Assembly: GCA_013180625.2 (NCBI GenBank)
Contig: SNVD02013909.1
Coordinates: forward strand, 22,276-86,275
DNA: 64,000 nt
Reading direction: 5' to 3'
Origin: Boswellia sacra
Taxonomy: Eukaryota > Streptophyta > Magnoliopsida > Sapindales > Burseraceae
Positions within the stretch are counted from its first letter, which is position 1. The number at the start of each line of letters is the position of its first letter. A program made the position numbers and the translations under genes. Under the pieces are notes generated by a model that saw nothing but the letters and a program-made list of their open reading frames with translations, ran no database searches and was not told where the DNA came from. This document shows, piece by piece, positions 36,796 to 50,226 of the stretch.

Positions 36796-39700
36796 TTATA
36801 ATGCAGTGTTATTGATCTTCTCCAAGGAAAAGATGGCACCGGATTTCAACTCGCTCGTTGATTGTGAATGTGACATTAGAATGTAAAAGACCCAAAAGTG
36901 AAGGGATACAAGGTAAACCATAGACCACAATTTTGCAGATGGATTTCTCCTAAGAAAGACCATACCAGCCAAAAAAATTGAATCCAGCTGCCGAAGCAGT
37001 GATCCTAGATGCTTCCTCCCGGCACAAATTTTGTCTTCAAAAAGAGGTTTCAACTTTGACTGAGAGAGTTCCCATGCTCCAGATTCCAAATCTTTCGATA
37101 AGCCACCACCACTCATCGTTTTATTTTCTTCCAACAACCTTGAAACTGCCTGCAAAAAGCATGCAAGCACAAATTGAAAACCATTAATTTGTTAAAATTA
37201 CATAAAAAATAAAAATAATAAGTATGATACTTGTAGGTGACAATTTTACCTCTATTCTGAACAGGATAGTAGCCTTTTCTGAGGAGAGAGCCTCAACCTG
37301 ATTAAAGGAGCAGAATTATAAATGTTGAGTCATGATTAACCATCAATTAGACAGATGATGTTTCAAAAGAAAACATAGCAAACCAGCAAATCCTCAAAAC
37401 TAGTTAAAAATTTCAACAGTATACTCATTCCAAACACTGCAAGACCCCGAAGTCTTTTCCAGACCAATCATTGAAAAGAGAAAACAACTACTTTGAAGTG
37501 CTGCAAAAGCATGATCAATAGTACTTCACCACTTGATGGAACTTTTTCAGTTCATAAAGCTTTGCTCTCCATCATGTCAGACTTTTATTCAGAAAGAAAA
37601 GTTGGATCTAGACATCCCCAATTAAGCCTCTTTTCTTTCTGCACTGCCACATTCCCCATTTCCCATTTGCCAGAGCGTAAAAGGAGAATTCATGGATATT
37701 TTTAGGGGCAATTTCACAAATCAACCTTGAGTTTGCCTTAATTCCATGAATGAATTGTGCTTTACTACTTTTCTATTTATTTATTTTTTTAATTTTATAA
37801 ACCACCCTACGAGGTGGTATACAATCAAAGATTCTATTTTGCCTATACGCCTAGAATTTGGAAAAACCTTGGTGTCTTGTGAAATTACACCCATATTTTA
37901 TAGTTTATCAATAAAAAAATCAACCAAAAAACATATTTTAATTACAGTGCACCAGTAGACAACCACAAAATTCAAAATTGATTCTATCCATGGTTATTTT
38001 TGCATCAAAATGTGGCTTTTAACCAGTGGAAGGTTAACTATTGACTGGATCCTTATTTTTCAAAGGCTAATAGAGAAAAGAGATCCCAACACTGTCCATT
38101 ACTTTTGCCAAAAGTCAACAATCCACATGTTCTCTTTGCCAAAGATAGGTCAATGGGAATTAAAAGGATATCCAAATCATTTTAGGCAAAGAAATATGTA
38201 TTCTGGCAAAACCAGATATTTCATGTCATTCCTTCCACAAACAAATACCAAGCATCCCTATCACTAGATTGTCTGGTGTGATTAAAAAGTAAAACCTGGG
38301 CTTGTTTCTGAATTAAATGGTCAGTTAACTGACCAAGTCTTCGCTTGAGCTCAATTTCTACCTCTGTTGGATCCTCCATCTCCCTTCTTGTCATTTCGAT
38401 GTTTGCTTCAAGTTTCTTAGCCTGAAACAATATGAATAAATTTTTAAAAAAAATCAATAATACCTAAATAAATCTTGCAAACAATTAGATAAAGAATATA
38501 ATCCCAACATGGGAAAACACTTAACATATTTCACTGTCACAAACCTAAAGAACCTTTACACATTTTAAATCTACAATTGAAGTGGGGGGTCTGGGTATAA
38601 CGTAAGCTGGCCCACATTCAGATAGCCATCCCCTTACACCCATAGCATTAGCATGTGATGCCAATGTTAGCCCTACAGGTTACAAAGCTACAGCTAGAGA
38701 TTCTATACACTAATCATAGCAGTTATAAAAAGGAGCAAGTAAATTGAAGCAATGTGCTTTAGATTTTGATTACTGATATATAGTCAGGATTGAACAGGAT
38801 ATATATGCATCACATACCGACTTGAAACAACCATTGCTTATTAAATAATAATTACAGCTACACAAGATGTTAGAAAATGATAATTCTACATAACAGGCTC
38901 AAAGACAACTTAATAAACAATTGCAATTTAAGCACAACAAGATTCGGAATGTATTTAACATTCAACAATTCAGAAAAAGGTAATATCTGAAACACTGATA
39001 GATCTTAAAAAATGATAGCTAACCTCATCTTGCAATTTTACAACTTTGTCAGTTATGAACGAGTACTCTGCCTCGAGTATCTCTCTTTCAAACTCAACTC
39101 CTTTTGAAGCTGCTAACTACATAATTCCATATGAAATCAAAAGAAAAGTACAAAAAATGATCAAGAACCCTTTTATTAGAATAGTAATCTACAAACTAAA
39201 AAAGAGTGGGAGAGAAAAAAAAATGAAGCACAGCTCACACAACAAAAAATGAGAAGGCAGACATAACTCACTTGGTTTTGGTAATTTCCAGACTGATGAG
39301 TACCGGAGATCCTCCTATTGAGTTCTACAACCAAAAAGTAAATAAATAAATTGAAGTCTGAAGGACTCGTATTCAATGCTATCGATAAGGCAAGATAAAT
39401 CCATCCATATTTATCACTTTCTCCACAATTAGCATATTAATTTTAATCTTATTTAATGTAAAATATGATACATATGATATCTATCAACCATAGGCTAGAA
39501 TTAAATTCCTTAGCAAGGAAACACCAATGCAACTAATTAATGATATGTCTGAGACAGACATTAATGTAATATAAAAAAAAAAAGCATTTGGGTAGAAGCA
39601 AATTAATAAAATTTTTTTTGGGTCAGTTCACTTGACATTGCTTGGCTTTGTGAGGAAATAATATCAGCTCTGATGGAGGACAGTGGAGTCCAAATGAGAC

Positions 39701-41947
39701 ATTGGCCAAGGTGATGTAACAAGACATCACGGCACATCACTGTGAGAATGGAATAAAAAATAGCCAATAACAACAAAGTAATAAAGAAAAATTCGCTTCT
39801 AAACAAAACATATTCAAATCTTGATTCCATCTCATGAACCCCAAGCCTACAAGAAGCCTGAAATTCTACCCGCCCTAAGTCATGAATTTTTTTCATCAAG
39901 TGTTGGACAGATATGCATAAGATCAAGCATATATTACTCAGACAGTCTTTGGTTTTATAAGTCATTAGAACATAAAAATACTCCATTTGATTGCCTTGGG
40001 AGGCAACGGCACCGCATTGCTATTATTTTGGGAATCAAAAAGCATGAACAATTCCACATTTATGCAAATGATCAGATAAAATTCAAAGATGGCATACCTT
40101 CATAAGCCACTTCTTTCAACTCAATTTGTCGTCGGAGTTCTGCCACCTGATCAATCTAGCAAGCAAAAAAGCTGAAAATAAATATACAGTCCGTATTGAT
40201 GACAGGTGTGAATGAAATTTCATAAGGTTAAAGCAGGAAAACAAAGGTGACATGTTAGCTCAATTTTGGGCTAGGATCATCAGTGGATTACCAAAGATAT
40301 AACAAACATCTCACCAGTAAACCACAACAACTATAATCTAAAAGTCTTCAATCATGATAGCAGTAGTAGTTCATCCACTCTAGACTTGTCAAAGAATTAG
40401 CGTATACAAGTAACAACCTAAAAGTAGGATCTCCTTCAGCACAAAAAATATAATCCTCTACATTTTCTCAATCCATTTACACCATTAAGCTGGTATAGGT
40501 TATGCATAAAGATGGCACACCTGAAGCAGTCAGAAGAACCTTGTAAATTTTTTTTTTCTTCCTTTTATCATTTTTCCTCTAATCATCCTTTTGCCATACA
40601 TTAAAGAACAGAGCTAGTTCAGCTAATACCAAACTTGATCAGAGAGAATGCATTAGAACTAGAAGAGAGAAGGCCAGTTAGAAATTTGATACTGAGATGT
40701 TATGCACACCGTAGTTTCATCTACAAATAATTTAGAAATAAGCTATTGGTCCAAGAAGAAAATTTTTGAAGAAACCAAGAACAAAATATGAAGGTGATCA
40801 ATAGGTTTAACCCAATGATCTTAATTAGAATTGTGCCATACCTCTATTTCCAGTTTCTTCTGTGAAAAAGCCAAAGATCTTGCAAGTTCAGCATTTGTAG
40901 TCTGCAACCACCATTGATCTTTAGAAAATACAAAATAAATCTCAATAACCACACCGAAACTTCAACAAAGTTGAAAGCATTTAGTGCCAGACATCAAAGA
41001 CAAACAAAAAATTATTACAGTGTCCAAACAAAATATTAACAAGCCATCCAAAGAAGACTGCAGAACCTCTAGTTTAGCCAACCGTGCAAGCGCTTCCATT
41101 CTAGTATTATTATGTCTTTGTTTTTCTAATTCAACAGCATCCATGGTCTCCATCATAGTTGTCTGTAGGTCTGAAGCCTGATGGAAGCAAAAAGACAACA
41201 TTAACTCTACCAATATTGATAGGCATAATCAGAGATAATTCACAGAAGTTCAGGAAACCCAAGTGGCTCCAAGTTTGGATCAATTTTGGACACGTCAGAA
41301 AGAGTTGAAAAAAAAAAAAGTGTTATATGTATGGCCCAATTATGAAATCTCTGCCCCAACCGAAACTTTCCTCATATGGACTAACAATAGAAAGTCCAAA
41401 AATAAAGGCATGGTCATAGAAACATTAAACAAAGACATGCTCTTCTAACCTTTGCTAGAGTTACATGTTCAAAAATTCTATCTATCTTCACTTGTTTAAA
41501 AACTCTATAGATTTGTTCCTAAAAAGTGCGATAGAAGACCGAATAGCTTTCAAATTCCAATATTAATTTGCTCATTTGAAAGATAAACATACCCCAGCAG
41601 AGAGAGAGGATAAAGAAGTACCAATGGCTATAGCTACGGCCTCTTTCTTGTTTAAAGAAACAGGGGAGCAATAAAGCAAATGCTTCAAGGATTTTTCCTT
41701 TCCTTCCCTACAATACATCTGGGTATGCAAGTATATAAAAGTTGAGGTTGAATTGGCTAGCACTAAAACCTAAGACAACCTGAACTGAGGTTCAAAAGAG
41801 CCTTCGATCCCAAATTCAAGTCTAAGAACTATTAACTGATCCCAATTCTGCCTAAACTCAGGTTAACTTTCAAGTTACCATCCCCTTTGAATTTCCAATT
41901 AAAAGATGACAAGCAGACATCTTAGTTGGAAGACCATGATATTCAGA

Positions 41948-41991
<44 letters not shown>

Positions 41992-43883
41992 GGCACAACA
42001 ACTTTACCACATGAAGTACATTTAGGTGACAGGGAATAGGGGTCTGGGCAGATGTCTGGCTCTATTCCTGATACACTCCTACATCTGACAAAGCTACCCA
42101 TGTTTCCACATAAAAATGTGAGATTATCAAATTATCAGGATCATGTTTTAGAATCATGAGAGATCCTTGCCTACTTATTTTAAATTTGATTTTCTATTGG
42201 ACAAGTTGAACCAGCATATGCTTGGACAAGGGCCTTTAAGAGTAGATACATAAAAGATAATACAGTTCAAGTATTAAGCCAATTCTACTACACCAATATT
42301 TGAATAAATGTATGAATCTGAAATAAGTTTCATAACATTTATACAAAACTCTCGAAGAAGGGTTACAGTACAACACCTGCAGACAAGCAGAAAAATGTTC
42401 CCATGTTCTTTCATCCTAGATTTATGTTGTTTCTAACTGCAAAAAGTACAAACCAAACCGTCCATCTGATAAATAAATTTCACCGCTTGTAGAACTAGAA
42501 CGAAACAGTGCGTCATCCCAATACCTCATGAGAACCAATGATAAAAACTAAATGTTTTGACTTCATAATTATGCATATAAGTTAAAACATAAAAGTCATT
42601 ATTTTCCTATTGCCATCAAAGGAACACATGATCTTAAATTAACTTCATCATCACCACAACAATAATTGAGTGAAGATGATGATAAAAACAATACCTCCTT
42701 TGCTTGTTGCTTTGCTCGTTCCTCAAGTATTTTCTCCAAGCTCTGCTTCTCTCCCTCCATTCTAGCAACCATATTTTCGCGTTCTTTAATTGTCTCGGCA
42801 GCTTTAGCTGCCACTTTCTCAGTGAAAATCTTCTCCCTCCTTTTCCTCCTTTCTTCCCTCTCACGTTCACTTTCGGACCCAGAAGATGAACGCGAATCAA
42901 AATCAGAGTCAGACCTATTATCACTTGTTGAAGAAGAAACTCTCTTCAAATCATCTGATGTAGAAGTTCTAGATCCAACAGTAGGCTCATAACTTCCTCT
43001 CGCTTTCATTCTCAAACGATCACTACCATCATCCAATCCATTCTTCACATCAAGCATAACATCAACTTTGCCCACTGTAGATACCAACTCCAACTGATGA
43101 TTTTTGATAACCCCATCATACTCTTCACTCCCCTCAGCTTTCACTTTCACATCTCCCCCTCCAATCCCGTTCACATCATCTTGCGATTCAGCACTCCAAG
43201 ACCTCCCTGAAGAGCCCGACTCTACGCCGTCACTCCGCTTTTTCCCACCATTCAATTTACTCCCCAACACATTATCTGCTCTCCCTGCAGCCTTAACCAC
43301 GCTAGTACTATTACTCTTCTTACTCCTATACCCCAAACTGCCCACATTCCTCCTCCCATCTTTCCTAAGGTTCCCGAAACCCGTTGTGTGTTTCTCCGGC
43401 GTACTAAGCAGCTCAGTCCAGTCACTATCAGTAAGCGTAGATTTAGGTTTTGGTTCACTAATCGAGTCATTCCTATTAAGAGTTTTGAAATTAGGATCAC
43501 TATGTAATTTGCCACGATAATCATTGTTTTCTTGCGTTTTCTTCTTCAATTGATCCTTTAAAGACACAGCGCTACTGCTTTTAGCTGGCGTATCGATTTT
43601 CAGATCATCAGATCCAGGCTTCTCGCCCTTGCCCAGCGACTCCGCAGCTTGTTGATCGATCTGAGCCGTTGATTAACCGATTCAATTCAGAGACGAGTAA
43701 CATAACAACAATGGATGACAAATTAGAGCCCTAATTGACGTGAAATTGTTTTCTCGGGAGACAAACACAATGCATAATTTTTTTAAAAGAAAAAAAAAAA
43801 GAAAGAGAAAAAGAGAAGGAAAAACTTACCTGTTGAAGGAAAGTTTCGGCAACTTTGAGCTTGTTGGAGATCCAATTTGCCAT
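36796..43883 (-). CDS. GC2: Golgin candidate 2 (golgin-84-like Golgi coiled-coil protein), 10 exons, 640 aa
   Basis: Exons in transcript order: 43830-43883, 42695-43660, 41067-41177, 40842-40901, 40098-40155, 39272-39324, 39024-39116, 38296-38421, 37250-37297 and 36796-37149; every junction has GT-AG borders and keeps frame. The N-terminus MANWISNKLKVAETFLQQ and the C-terminus match Arabidopsis golgin candidate 2. Residues 19-260 are hydrophilic and low-complexity. A Ser/Asp/Glu-rich patch is followed by EREREERRKRREKIF and a long coiled coil (about 270-545), including PTEVEIELKRRLGQLTDHLI. A single hydrophobic span (KLWSMVYLVSLHFWVFYILM, about 596-616) lies 24 residues from the end, the tail anchor used by golgin-84 relatives to sit in Golgi membranes, where they act as tethers and organise cisternae. 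Length is near the roughly 670-aa family size. The transcript runs away from the nested transposons to its right. Confidence 0.94.
41950..41986. repeat. (GA)n microsatellite in golgin intron 2
   Basis: About 18 uninterrupted GA units lie in the 1.5-kb intron between golgin exons 2 and 3. Confidence 0.95.
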
Positions 43884-45039
43884 CGTAGTTGCAGATATTT
43901 TGTGTTTATTTCTAGTTCAAGCATAAAGAGTTCGTTTTTGTATTTATTTTTTTATTTTTAACATTTTATTATTTAGTCTAACCAACAACAACGACCTTTT
44001 TTATTTTTTTATTTTTTTAAGAGGAAAATTCAGGATGAGGAGAGGTTGCACATTACAAATACAAAGTGTTGAGCAACGCAATGAGCAATAGCCAAATTAG
44101 AAGGGCTATTTTGAAAAAGCAGGGGTCTTCAGGGTGTCCAACACCCGCCCGAAACCGGTACCAACCCGTCAGTTTCAGGTTGGGATGGCTTCGGCATTAA
44201 ACTAAAAATCGGGTGCTTCAAGTGTGATTGAGTGATTATAGTAGTAGGTCTCGGTTGGGGTACATATGGAAAAAAACGAAAATATCCGACACGATTAAAC
44301 TTCAAATTTCAATGGCTTTTTTTTGCCATGTGTCTAAATTTAAGTGATCCATAATTATTATATTAGTAATGTTACACTTATTTTAATATAAAGATAATAT
44401 AATATTATTCATTCAATAATATATGATTAATTAACATTATTATATTGATTTTTTTAATTCATCGTTCCATTTAATCGATGTCACATCAAATTTATAAAAA
44501 GATTTTATATATAGATTTTATAAATATAATATTATTATTAACATACATGCAAGTATATACACACACGAGCAAAGCTTTTGATATCTTAACCCTTTAAATC
44601 TCTCTCTCTCTTCAATCACATGGCATCCCACTTTCCCATTCACCAATCTCTCTCTCTCTCTCTCTCACATTTATTTCACTCTCTTTTTTCTCATTTTCTT
44701 TTCTCTTTTTTCTTTCTTTCAAAAACCCTAACATGAAACCTCAACATTCGTTCTTGCTTTGTTGCCCACACCAACACCTATCCACCCACTACCACCCTCT
44801 AATCAACGACTTAGCCACTACTTGTCAACCATTCATTGCCAGTTTGTTGGTCGACTAGTCACAAGCTCACAAGGCCTTCATCATGCCTCCATTTTAACTA
44901 AGGACATACTTATGTATTTTTTGTAGTTAAATCATTTTCCTTCTTAATTTTATTCTATTTTTGTACTCATCTAAACTTAAGAAGGTAAGCATTGTGGCTT
45001 AGTAATTTTCATGTGATTTGAAAAAATATATGTAATACT
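43884..45039. other. Golgin upstream region and intergenic DNA
   Basis: The first 100-200 bases should hold the golgin 5' leader and promoter (minus strand). At about 44128 the words GGTGTCCAACACCCGCCCG resemble the end of a hAT-type element but no partner was found. (TC)n tracts lie at 44599-44612 and 44647-44666. No gene was seen. Confidence 0.4.
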
Positions 45040-46624
45040 TAGCGATGGCAAAAAAAGGGGGTTTGTGCAAGTTCCTGGTTTTTATCCGGATTTTCCAGAG
45101 ACAATTTTTCTTGGATTTGTGGGGTTCGAGTGCAAGGATGGGTGTAATATTATAGTTTTACATCCGAGTTCGGTATACACCCTCCTCGCCCCACATCTAC
45201 ATCGGACTGCATATTATATGTTTTGAAAAATTAAAATTATATATAATATATTATAATACTATTATTAATGTGTTAAAATTTTAAAAAATGAAAATCTCAA
45301 ATATACCCTAACCCTAATCAGCTCTCATCTCACGATTCTCACCCTCATTCTCCATTAATTTCACTGCAGCCGCCTCGCCTCAGTCATCTCCTTGTTGCTA
45401 ATTAGCCACTGCCAGACAGATCAAAGCTCTCTCTATCTCTATCTTCCTCTTTCATATACAAAGAGAGGTGTAACCTATGCCATTCTACACTTACTCTCAT
45501 TTCAGTCTTTGTAATACGAAAATTGAATCTTGATTTTGCTTGTTTTTTGGAACTGATCGACTCCCTTTCTTAAATTGTTGTGTTAATTGTGTTGTTTGCT
45601 ATATTTGTATGAGGAATAATTGTTTCAGCATAAAATTTTGTGCTTAATTTTTGTAACAACGTAGCTTAGCTAAAATGAGCTGGAGTGATCATGTTATGTT
45701 TTTCTTTTTATATAGTTTGTGTGTCATGTGTACTCTTGAACTCTGAATTATCGTGAAAATTTGAGGGGATTTAGTGGGATTAGTCTTGTTTCATTCATTC
45801 CTGTGTACGCATTTAAATGAAATAAGGTGTGAGTCAAGGGCTTTAATAGCTTGAACCAACTGTTGCAAGAATAATATTACGACTGTGATTAAATTTTGTG
45901 TTGTACTAGTGGAAATGAACTTATTTTATATGTGCATGGATGGATTGGCTTTAGGCATTAGTGATGCCACATTTTCATTTTAGTGTTTTAGTGTCTTCTC
46001 ATTTTATTTGTACATGGATGAATGACAAATTTAATATTTTTCAGAGAACGAACCTTTGCTTATGGAACAGAGAATTAAACTTTGCTTCTAGAACAAAAAG
46101 TTGAAATTGAATATCTTTTGCTGTCACATTACTTAATATTGTCCATAAATAGACAAAAACAAGGAAAACGAAGATCAAAAGAAGACATTGAGTCACCAAT
46201 TTTTGAGTTAGATTAGAAACACAGAATATATATATGTAATAGTATTTGTTATAATTAGTTTTTCCATAATCTTATCTCAATGGCTGTACTTGGAGGATAA
46301 AAGCAAAACAATAATAACAATATAAATGGTATCTGATCTTTGCTTCCAATGCATGCAATAATGGATAGCCTTTACAGTTTTATAAATAGTTTAATTATGA
46401 TTCTTATTATATTACATTTATATGTGTATTGAAGGAATGAATTCTAGCTAGCTAGCTATCAACTTTGCGTGCTTTTATGTAGAACAATAAATTAGCATCC
46501 GATCTTTGCTTTCAATGCATAATCTATTTCTAAATTAGAGAAGTTAAATTAAACTTGTCTATTCAATTTTACTCTATATTATTTGAAGAAAATTTATTCA
46601 AATGTTTATTTTCGTAGGATTAAA

Positions 46625-47288
46625 ATGTCTTCTTCACAACATTTCCAAATTGATTCAAGTGATGCTCCAACTTATGGTTGTGAGGAGCAACACGAGTCAT
46701 TTTATGAATTGGATACAAATCGTGAACTTGATACTGAGAATGAATTGGAATCCGCCACTAGTAAATGAAAGAAGGGTTCAAGAATTTAAAACCTCCACAA
46801 TCACGTAAACCAAGACAACCGTCTCGGGTTTGGGAGCATTTCAAAAAGGAGACTAGTAATGATAAAGTCAAGGTTATATATGTACAACTATTGTAATAAA
46901 ATTTTGGATGGACATTATAAGGATGGAGCTTCACATTTGAGACAACACCATGATAGTTGTTCTTATCGAACACAAACACTTAGGCAAAAAATTTTGAAAG
47001 CTAAGAAGAAAAAAGGCGGGGATATTGATCTACAAAAATTTGTTCTTGATCGCTTTGATAAGAGCATTTCTAGGGAGAAGATTGCCAAAATAGTTGTTAT
47101 GCATGAGTTGTTGCTTTCATTTGTAGAATATGGAGCATTCCAGGATTCTGTGGATTATGTGCAACCATTGGTTGGCACAATGAGTAGGAATACCTTGAAA
47201 AAGGAAGTTTTTAAGTTGTATGAGGTTGAGAAAAGTAAGACAACAACGGCTCTAGAGAATTGTAGTAGTAGAGTTGTAGTTACAACTT
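46625..47288 (+). pseudogene. hAT-A transposase, N-terminal part with BED zinc finger (broken)
   Basis: The frame opens with MSSSQHFQIDSSDAP and stops at 46768. After a frame change, a BED-type region follows (RVWEHFKKETSNDK, then YCNKILDGHYKDGASHL, RQHHDSC). One expected zinc-binding cysteine has been lost near the frame change. A longer open stretch (46859-47299) continues with LDRFDKSISREKIAKIVV and a segment typical of plant hAT transposases just before the RNase-H-like fold. The frame is interrupted at 47289-47296 by the hAT-B insertion. The product would have been a DNA-binding transposase. Confidence 0.8.
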
Positions 47289-47319
47289 ACAACAGATAGA
47301 GGTGTTCAAAATCTAATCC

Positions 47320-47420
47320 AATCTGTCCAAATCGACTGATCCAATCCAAACCAATCCAATTTTGATTGGATTTGATCAATTGGTAGATTAGATTGGATTG
47401 GATTGAAATTTTGAAAATCG
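47320..47420. repeat. Left subterminal AATCC/GGATT repeats of hAT-B
   Basis: Copies of CCAATCC, GATTGGAT and TAGATTGGATTGGATTG in both orientations lie just inside the left end. The mirror zone is at about 59930-60060. Such arrays usually bind the element's transposase. Confidence 0.8.
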
Positions 47421-48010
47421 AATTAATTGAATGGGATAACGGATCCAAATATAAAAATCCATTATAGACCTATCTAATCTAAATAATATATAATAAAATT
47501 AATTATATAATAACTAAATATTAAAATTAACCCAGCCCATTATAAATTTGTAATTTTAATAATTTTAATGTAATAAAATATATTTAACCCTAAATTAAGT
47601 AAAAAAAAATTACACTTTTGTTTCTCTTCCATAGCCGCTGGCCATCGTAATGATGCCATCTCTTGTTTTTCTTCTTCTCAACGAGTCAAAGATTTGAATG
47701 AATTAAAAGGTACATATTTTTTTTAATTTTCTCATATGTTTTCTAGTTTTTTCACGTTTGTATGCATCAATCTTAGAGTTGGCAAAAACCCGGGGCTGAG
47801 CCGGGGACCCCGTTCCCCGTCCCCGGCCCCGGCAAGGAATTCAATTCCCCGCCCCCGGAAATTTTCCCGGAAATTCCGGGGCCGGGGCGGGGCCGGAGAA
47901 TTATATTCCGGGGCTGGGGAATTCAATTCCCCGGGTTGTATTTTTTTTTAATTTTTCTGTGACAGATTAGTTAGTAATTCTATTTTTGTTTCATATTTTT
48001 TGTTAATAAT

Positions 48011-48080
48011 GTGGCCGTGGCCCAGTGGTGGCTGGGTGTCTTTGTCTTCTTTCAATGCCCAGGTTCAAGCCATCCCAACA
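48011..48080 (+). other. tRNA-like (SINE-like) segment 1
   Basis: GTGGCCCAGTGGTGGCTGGG resembles an A box and GGTTCAAGCC, about 35 bases further on, a B box. It does not fold into a complete tRNA. It is likely a tRNA-derived SINE head or a captured tRNA fragment within the hAT-like element. Confidence 0.4.
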
Positions 48081-48145
48081 GTTATATTTTTCCAGTTAAT
48101 ATTGTTTTTATAAATTTTTTCTTATTCAGTTTAATACTTGACAAA

Positions 48146-48214
48146 TGAGTGTAGCCTGATGGTAAGTTGGGAATAAAATCTTTCTTGAACTAAGGTTCAA
48201 GCTGTCCCATTAAC
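48146..48214 (+). other. tRNA-like (SINE-like) segment 2
   Basis: GTGTAGCCTGATGGTAAG is followed at a similar distance by GGTTCAAGCTGTCCC, repeating the layout of segment 1. The pair suggests two related Pol III-type heads in tandem. Confidence 0.4.
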
Positions 48215-48804
48215 ACATGTTTTTATTATTTTTCTTAATATTATATTTATAATTTTTCTATTGAATTAGACATTTGCTTTTGCATATATTAATTTTTTAT
48301 TCTATAATTTTTTTACTAAGTTAGTCAATCATTAATTAAAATATCAATGATGAAAATATATATAATAATTAAGAAATCATTAATTTAAATATGAATTTTT
48401 TTGCATAAATATTTTAATTGGGTTTTGTATTCGGGTTGGGCTTGTATTTTTATGATTTGGACTTGATATGCTTATTATCATTTATCAACACATGTTTTTA
48501 TTATTTTTCTTAATATTATATTTATAATTTTTTCTATTGAATTAGATATTGCTTTTGCATATATCAATTTTTTATTAAATTATTAAATCTAGCTTCATTA
48601 TATTTATAAAGTATAAATACTTCTATAAATTTTTTTACTAAGTTAGTCAATTATTAATTAAAATATCAATTATGAAAATACATATAATAATTAAGAAATC
48701 ATTAATTTAAATATGATTTTTTTTTTGCATTAATATTTTAATTGGGGTTTGTATTCGGGCTGGGCTTTATTTTTATGATTTGGACTTGATATACTTATTG
48801 TTGT
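48211..48804. repeat. Tandem duplication of about 275-315 bp in the nested hAT-like element
   Basis: Copies beginning CACATGTTTTTATTATTTTT at about 48216 and 48490 share TTTGCATATAT, ACTAAGTTAGTCAAT, AATTAAGAAATCATTAATTT and GATTTGGACTTGATAT. The second copy has an extra 40-bp AT-rich insert. Confidence 0.8.
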
Positions 48805-49596
48805 TGGAAACTTAAGTTGTATTGGGCTTTTAAAGTATTGGGCTTTTAAATTTTATTAATTTATACAAAATAATTATTATTCCGGGCCGGGGAACATGAT
48901 CCCCGCCCCCTGCCCGGCCCCGGACAATCCCCGGGAAATTACTCCCCGGCCCCGGGTTCAATCCCCGGAATTCTGAGTAATTCCCCGGACAATTCCGGGC
49001 CGGGGATCCGGGTACCCGGACCCGCCCGGGTACAATTGCCAACCCTAATCAATCTCGATCATCCAAGTTAATCTTTTAGAATAAATAAATTTTATAATAG
49101 AATTACTTTTTATTAATAAATAATATATAGCAATCAACTTGTTCGATCATGTTTCCCACTTTCGACAAGCCATACTTACACAACTTTACAATTTGCAGTA
49201 CCACCTTTTAATAATAATAATAATTATTATTATTATTATCATTCTTTCTACAATTTTTTTCTTTATTCAATTGCATGTTAGGCAAGTAAGAAAAAGACAA
49301 AACGAAATCATGATTGAAACTTTTTTTTGTAAATAGTTAATTTAAAACGTTAATTCAATTTTTTAACTTTTTTTTAAACAAAATCATATACATTTAAAAC
49401 GTAGAGGGGTAGTTGATTTTGTTTCTAACTAGTTTTTTTAAATTATTTTTTTTCACTTTTTGTGACATGAATGTCCACTCTAACTAATAAAGGGAAAGGT
49501 TTAATAACTCCAACAGCAACAAATAAGATTTAGACCATCAAGGTTATGCTCATTGATAATGATGCTTCAATAATTCTTATTTTTGAAGAATTGCTT

Positions 49597-50226
49597 ATGA
49601 GTAAGAGAAAACCTAGCAGACCCTCTTCAATGGTGTGAGATCATTTTATAAAAATAGGTGCTGATGCAAAGAAGCCTAGGGCCAAATGTCGAACTTGTAA
49701 CAAAGAATATGCTTGTGGGTCAAAAAAATGGAACCTCAAATTTGTTGATTCACATAAGAGAAAAATGTTTAAAATTTACTGGCTTGAGAGACAAGGAAAA
49801 AAAAACCGTTATCTTATAAGCCTAGTAAAAATAGGGAGGAGGCAAGCAGACTTGTCGGCTCAAGTTAGAGTGCTAACGCATGTAGGAAAGCAATTGCCAA
49901 ATTTATCAGACTTGATGAGTTTCCATTTAGAGTTGTTAAAAGCAAGGGGTTTAAGGAGATGTATAAAGTGCTTGAACCTAGATTTCAAGTTCCTTCACGC
50001 ATTATAGTTGCATGTGGTTCCTTAAAACTATATAAAAAAGAAAAGCAAGCTTTGAAAGATTTCTTTGTTAGAGGTCATCAAAGGATATGCCTTACCACAA
50101 ACACGTGAACTTCTGTGAAAATCTTACTTACATATGTCTTTTTGCCCATTATATGGATGATAATTAGAGGTTACAAAAGAAAATCTTAAATTTTTGTTTA
50201 ATTGAAGACCACAAAGTTGACATATT
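49597..50226 (+). pseudogene. hAT-B transposase piece 1: BED finger and start of catalytic region
   Basis: Reading through stops and indels gives SRPSSMV, DHFIKIGADAKKPRAKCRTC and NKEYACGS, then a +1 shift to GTSNLLIHIREKCLKF, a BED zinc finger with CRTC and a late His-Cys pair. Next comes a helical segment (DEFPFRVVKSKGFKEMYKV), then LEPRFQVPSR, and after it RICLTT, which marks the first catalytic strand. Here TT is followed by Asn where Asp is expected, then a stop in place of Trp. The piece ends at the codons EDHKVDI, where the solo LTR is inserted. It is non-functional. Confidence 0.82.

Larger units (their letters stand above)
47774..49047. mobile_element. Non-autonomous hAT-like element with perfect 8-bp target duplication, nested in hAT-B
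   Basis: Ends are TAGAGTTGGCAAAAACCCGG (left) and, on the other strand, TAGGGTTGGCAATTG (right). The exact duplication ATCAATCT lies at 47766-47773 and 49048-49055. Very GC-rich subterminal blocks of CCCCGG/CCGGGG words contrast with an AT-rich interior. It is 1274 bp long with no transposase. Its ends closely resemble those of the element at 1274-2664, so both probably belong to one family group. Confidence 0.88.

Noticed and set aside
42634..43524. Open frames on the plus strand and in another minus frame across golgin exon 2
   Set aside because: The conserved golgin frame explains the open stretch; the others are Ser/Leu-rich shadows.
48011..48214. Possible functional tRNA genes
   Set aside because: A- and B-box-like words are present but no complete cloverleaf with acceptor stem could be formed.
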